Source of the DNA: GCA-2737665 sp044344795
GTDB taxonomy: Bacteria; Bacteroidota; Bacteroidia; Palsa-965
Length of the DNA stretch: 64,000 nucleotides
Direction of reading: 5' to 3'
NCBI GenBank assembly: GCA_044344795.1
Contig: JBIJCF010000001.1
Span: forward strand, 62,001 to 126,000
Below are positions 62,821 to 64,000 of the stretch, in pieces. How positions within the stretch are numbered: position 1 is the stretch's first letter; each line of letters opens with the position of its first letter. Under the pieces are notes generated by a model. It saw only the letters and a program-made list of their open reading frames with translations, did not search any database and had not been told where the DNA came from. The position numbers and the translations under genes were made by a program.

Positions 62821-63999
62821 TTAACGCTGCGAACCGAACAAGGTCAAGAAACCTGTTGTACTGTAATCGGCAGTGTTAGATACGGCTTTCAAGATATAGT
62901 AGTAAGTTCCATCAGTACATGGCTGACCGGAATTTGTTCTTCCGTCCCAACGAACATCAGGAGCTGTAGAATTAAAGATCAAAACACCCCAACGATCATA
63001 AATTTCCAAAGAGTACTCTTTCAACCCGCTATTTGGAATGAAGAATTCGTCGTTAACGCCGTCACCATTAGGCGTAAATACATTCGGAATTAAAATACCT
63101 TCAGTAACTGTAACCACTTGCATCACTGTATCCACGCAGCCTGCAGCATTAGTTACAGTTAACACAACGGTGTATGTTCCGGAAGCTCCGTATTCGTGTG
63201 TTGGGTTTTGATTTGTAGATGAATTGCCATCACCGAAATCCCATGACCATGAGTTACCACCAACAGATTGATCGAAGAAAATAAAATCGTTGCTGAACAT
63301 TCCGAAGGAGCTATCAGCAAATGCGCCAAGCGGAGCAGCTACAGGCTGTGTGAAACAACTGTCAGGTAAAGAATTACAACCTGTTGGAGAAACAGACACT
63401 ACTGTTACATAGCCTGATCCTGTTGTCCAATCCACTAATAATGAATCACCACCTTGTCCTGCAGCGATTGTCCCGTTTGGTGCAACGTTCCATAAATATC
63501 CGCCTCCGGTTCCACCAGTTACGCTATACAAATTACCGGAAGAATTTTCGCAGACAGTTGGGCAAGTAACAGTTGGAGCTGCAGGACGAACATCGGTTAA
63601 AACGTATGGTTCACCCGGGTTTGCAAATAACCAACCCTGTCTGTTCAATGTTGTAAATATGCCTGATGTACTTGGAAGCACAGTAGCCATGTCATTCCAT
63701 TGGTTGTTCGTTGTACGCCAGTGCGACATACCGGACCAAGTTCCGTCAGTAGCCGGAATATAATGTAACATGATGTCAGCAGAAGTAGCTCCATTTGGAC
63801 GAAGAATGGCGTGATAGAAAGTATCATTCGCCAAGCACAACAAGCCGTCGTTAATGCTACGGTTGAAGCCGTCTACATCAGGATCGTTATTTACAAAACG
63901 AACCGTGTATTCGTTACCAGCTGCAGCAGTTGGAGTAATCACTACCGGGCGATAACGCGTTAAAACTACGCTGGAGCCTGTTGGATATAAATAAGCAGA
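62821..63999 (-). CDS. Secreted protein with PKD domain and type B type IX sorting domain (5' end outside window)
   Basis: The frame is open from the window edge to 62821. Within it, about 380 residues contain Ig/lectin-like segments, a PKD domain (NSWSWDFGDGNSSTNQNPTH, then GTYTVVLTVTNAAGC), and the gliding-motility-associated C-terminal domain: IPNVFTPNGDGVNDEFFI, IYDRWGVLIFNS, DGTYYYILKAVS and TGFLTLFGSQR at the end. This is the type B CTD that uses SprF/PorP partners for secretion. The likely product is a large surface adhesin-like protein. Confidence 0.88.
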   Translation of the reverse strand, partial: SAYLYPTGSSVVLTRYRPVVITPTAAAGNEYTVRFVNNDPDVDGFNRSINDGLLCLANDTFYHAILRPNGATSADIMLHYIPATDGTWSGMSHWRTTNNQWNDMATVLPSTSGIFTTLNRQGWLFANPGEPYVLTDVRPAAPTVTCPTVCENSSGNLYSVTGGTGGGYLWNVAPNGTIAAGQGGDSLLVDWTTGSGYVTVVSVSPTGCNSLPDSCFTQPVAAPLGAFADSSFGMFSNDFIFFDQSVGGNSWSWDFGDGNSSTNQNPTHEYGASGTYTVVLTVTNAAGCVDTVMQVVTVTEGILIPNVFTPNGDGVNDEFFIPNSGLKEYSLEIYDRWGVLIFNSTAPDVRWDGRTNSGQPCTDGTYYYILKAVSNTADYSTTGFLTLFGSQR

Positions 64000-64000
64000 G

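Noticed and set aside
1..64000. CRISPR array, tRNA, rRNA, insertion sequence, prophage or toxin-antitoxin module
   Set aside because: No regularly spaced repeats, cloverleaf, transposase, integrase or phage gene was found. The YwqK-like repeats at 1-642 are MORN-type and on their own do not show an antitoxin.

Overview
The window is a chromosomal segment of a Bacteroidota bacterium. The evidence is a type IX secretion/gliding cluster (porP-gldK-gldL-gldM-gldN), several secreted proteins with type IX C-terminal sorting domains, a FtsZ ending in a Bacteroidota-type tail, and promoters of the TTTG-N19-TAnnTTTG kind instead of the -35/-10 kind. The species cannot be named from sequence alone. No tRNA, rRNA, CRISPR array, transposase or integrase was found.

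Layout. 1-5.6 kb: the end of a MORN/YwqK-like gene, a 45-bp remnant of a hisE 3' end, and a tight three-gene operon of secreted proteins. 5.6-6.2 kb: a gene-free stretch rich in short palindromes. 6.2-16.8 kb: the histidine pathway, split into hisG-hisD-hisC-hisB behind a His-codon leader/attenuator and trpG-hisH-hisA-hisF-(lipoprotein)-(hydrolase)-hisIE behind a Trp-codon leader/attenuator, with a lipase gene between the two blocks. 16.9-21.6 kb: ChaN-like protein, ABC-F ATPase, AI-2E family permease, DUF2461 protein. 21.6-29.8 kb: the type IX secretion core, with three gldN-type genes in a row. 30-33.7 kb: an arginase-fold protein with altered metal ligands, and topA. 33.9-38.7 kb: miaB, a sigma-54 activator, an LptE-like lipoprotein, an acidic TPR-like protein and secG. 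38.9-40.8 kb: groES-groEL. 40.9-42.9 kb: small envelope and secreted proteins. 43.1-60 kb: the division and cell-wall (dcw) cluster, read on the minus strand from mraZ to ftsZ and yqeY, with an extra free-standing MurD C-terminal domain and a FtsZ carrying about 170 extra N-terminal residues. 60.4-62.8 kb: an O-acyltransferase/N-acyltransferase pair that fits aminolipid (glycine lipid) synthesis, and engB. 62.8 kb to the edge: the end of a large secreted protein with a type B sorting domain.

How the parts relate. The secretion core would export and anchor the CTD-bearing proteins at both ends of the window. The dcw operon follows the usual gene order and is headed by mraZ with three TGGGN operator repeats. 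The most notable regulatory feature is that half of the histidine pathway appears to lie downstream of a tryptophan-type attenuator, while the other half keeps a normal histidine attenuator. The most notable protein-level features are the gldN triplication, the stand-alone MurD domain, the N-terminally extended FtsZ and the probable arginase-fold pseudoenzyme.
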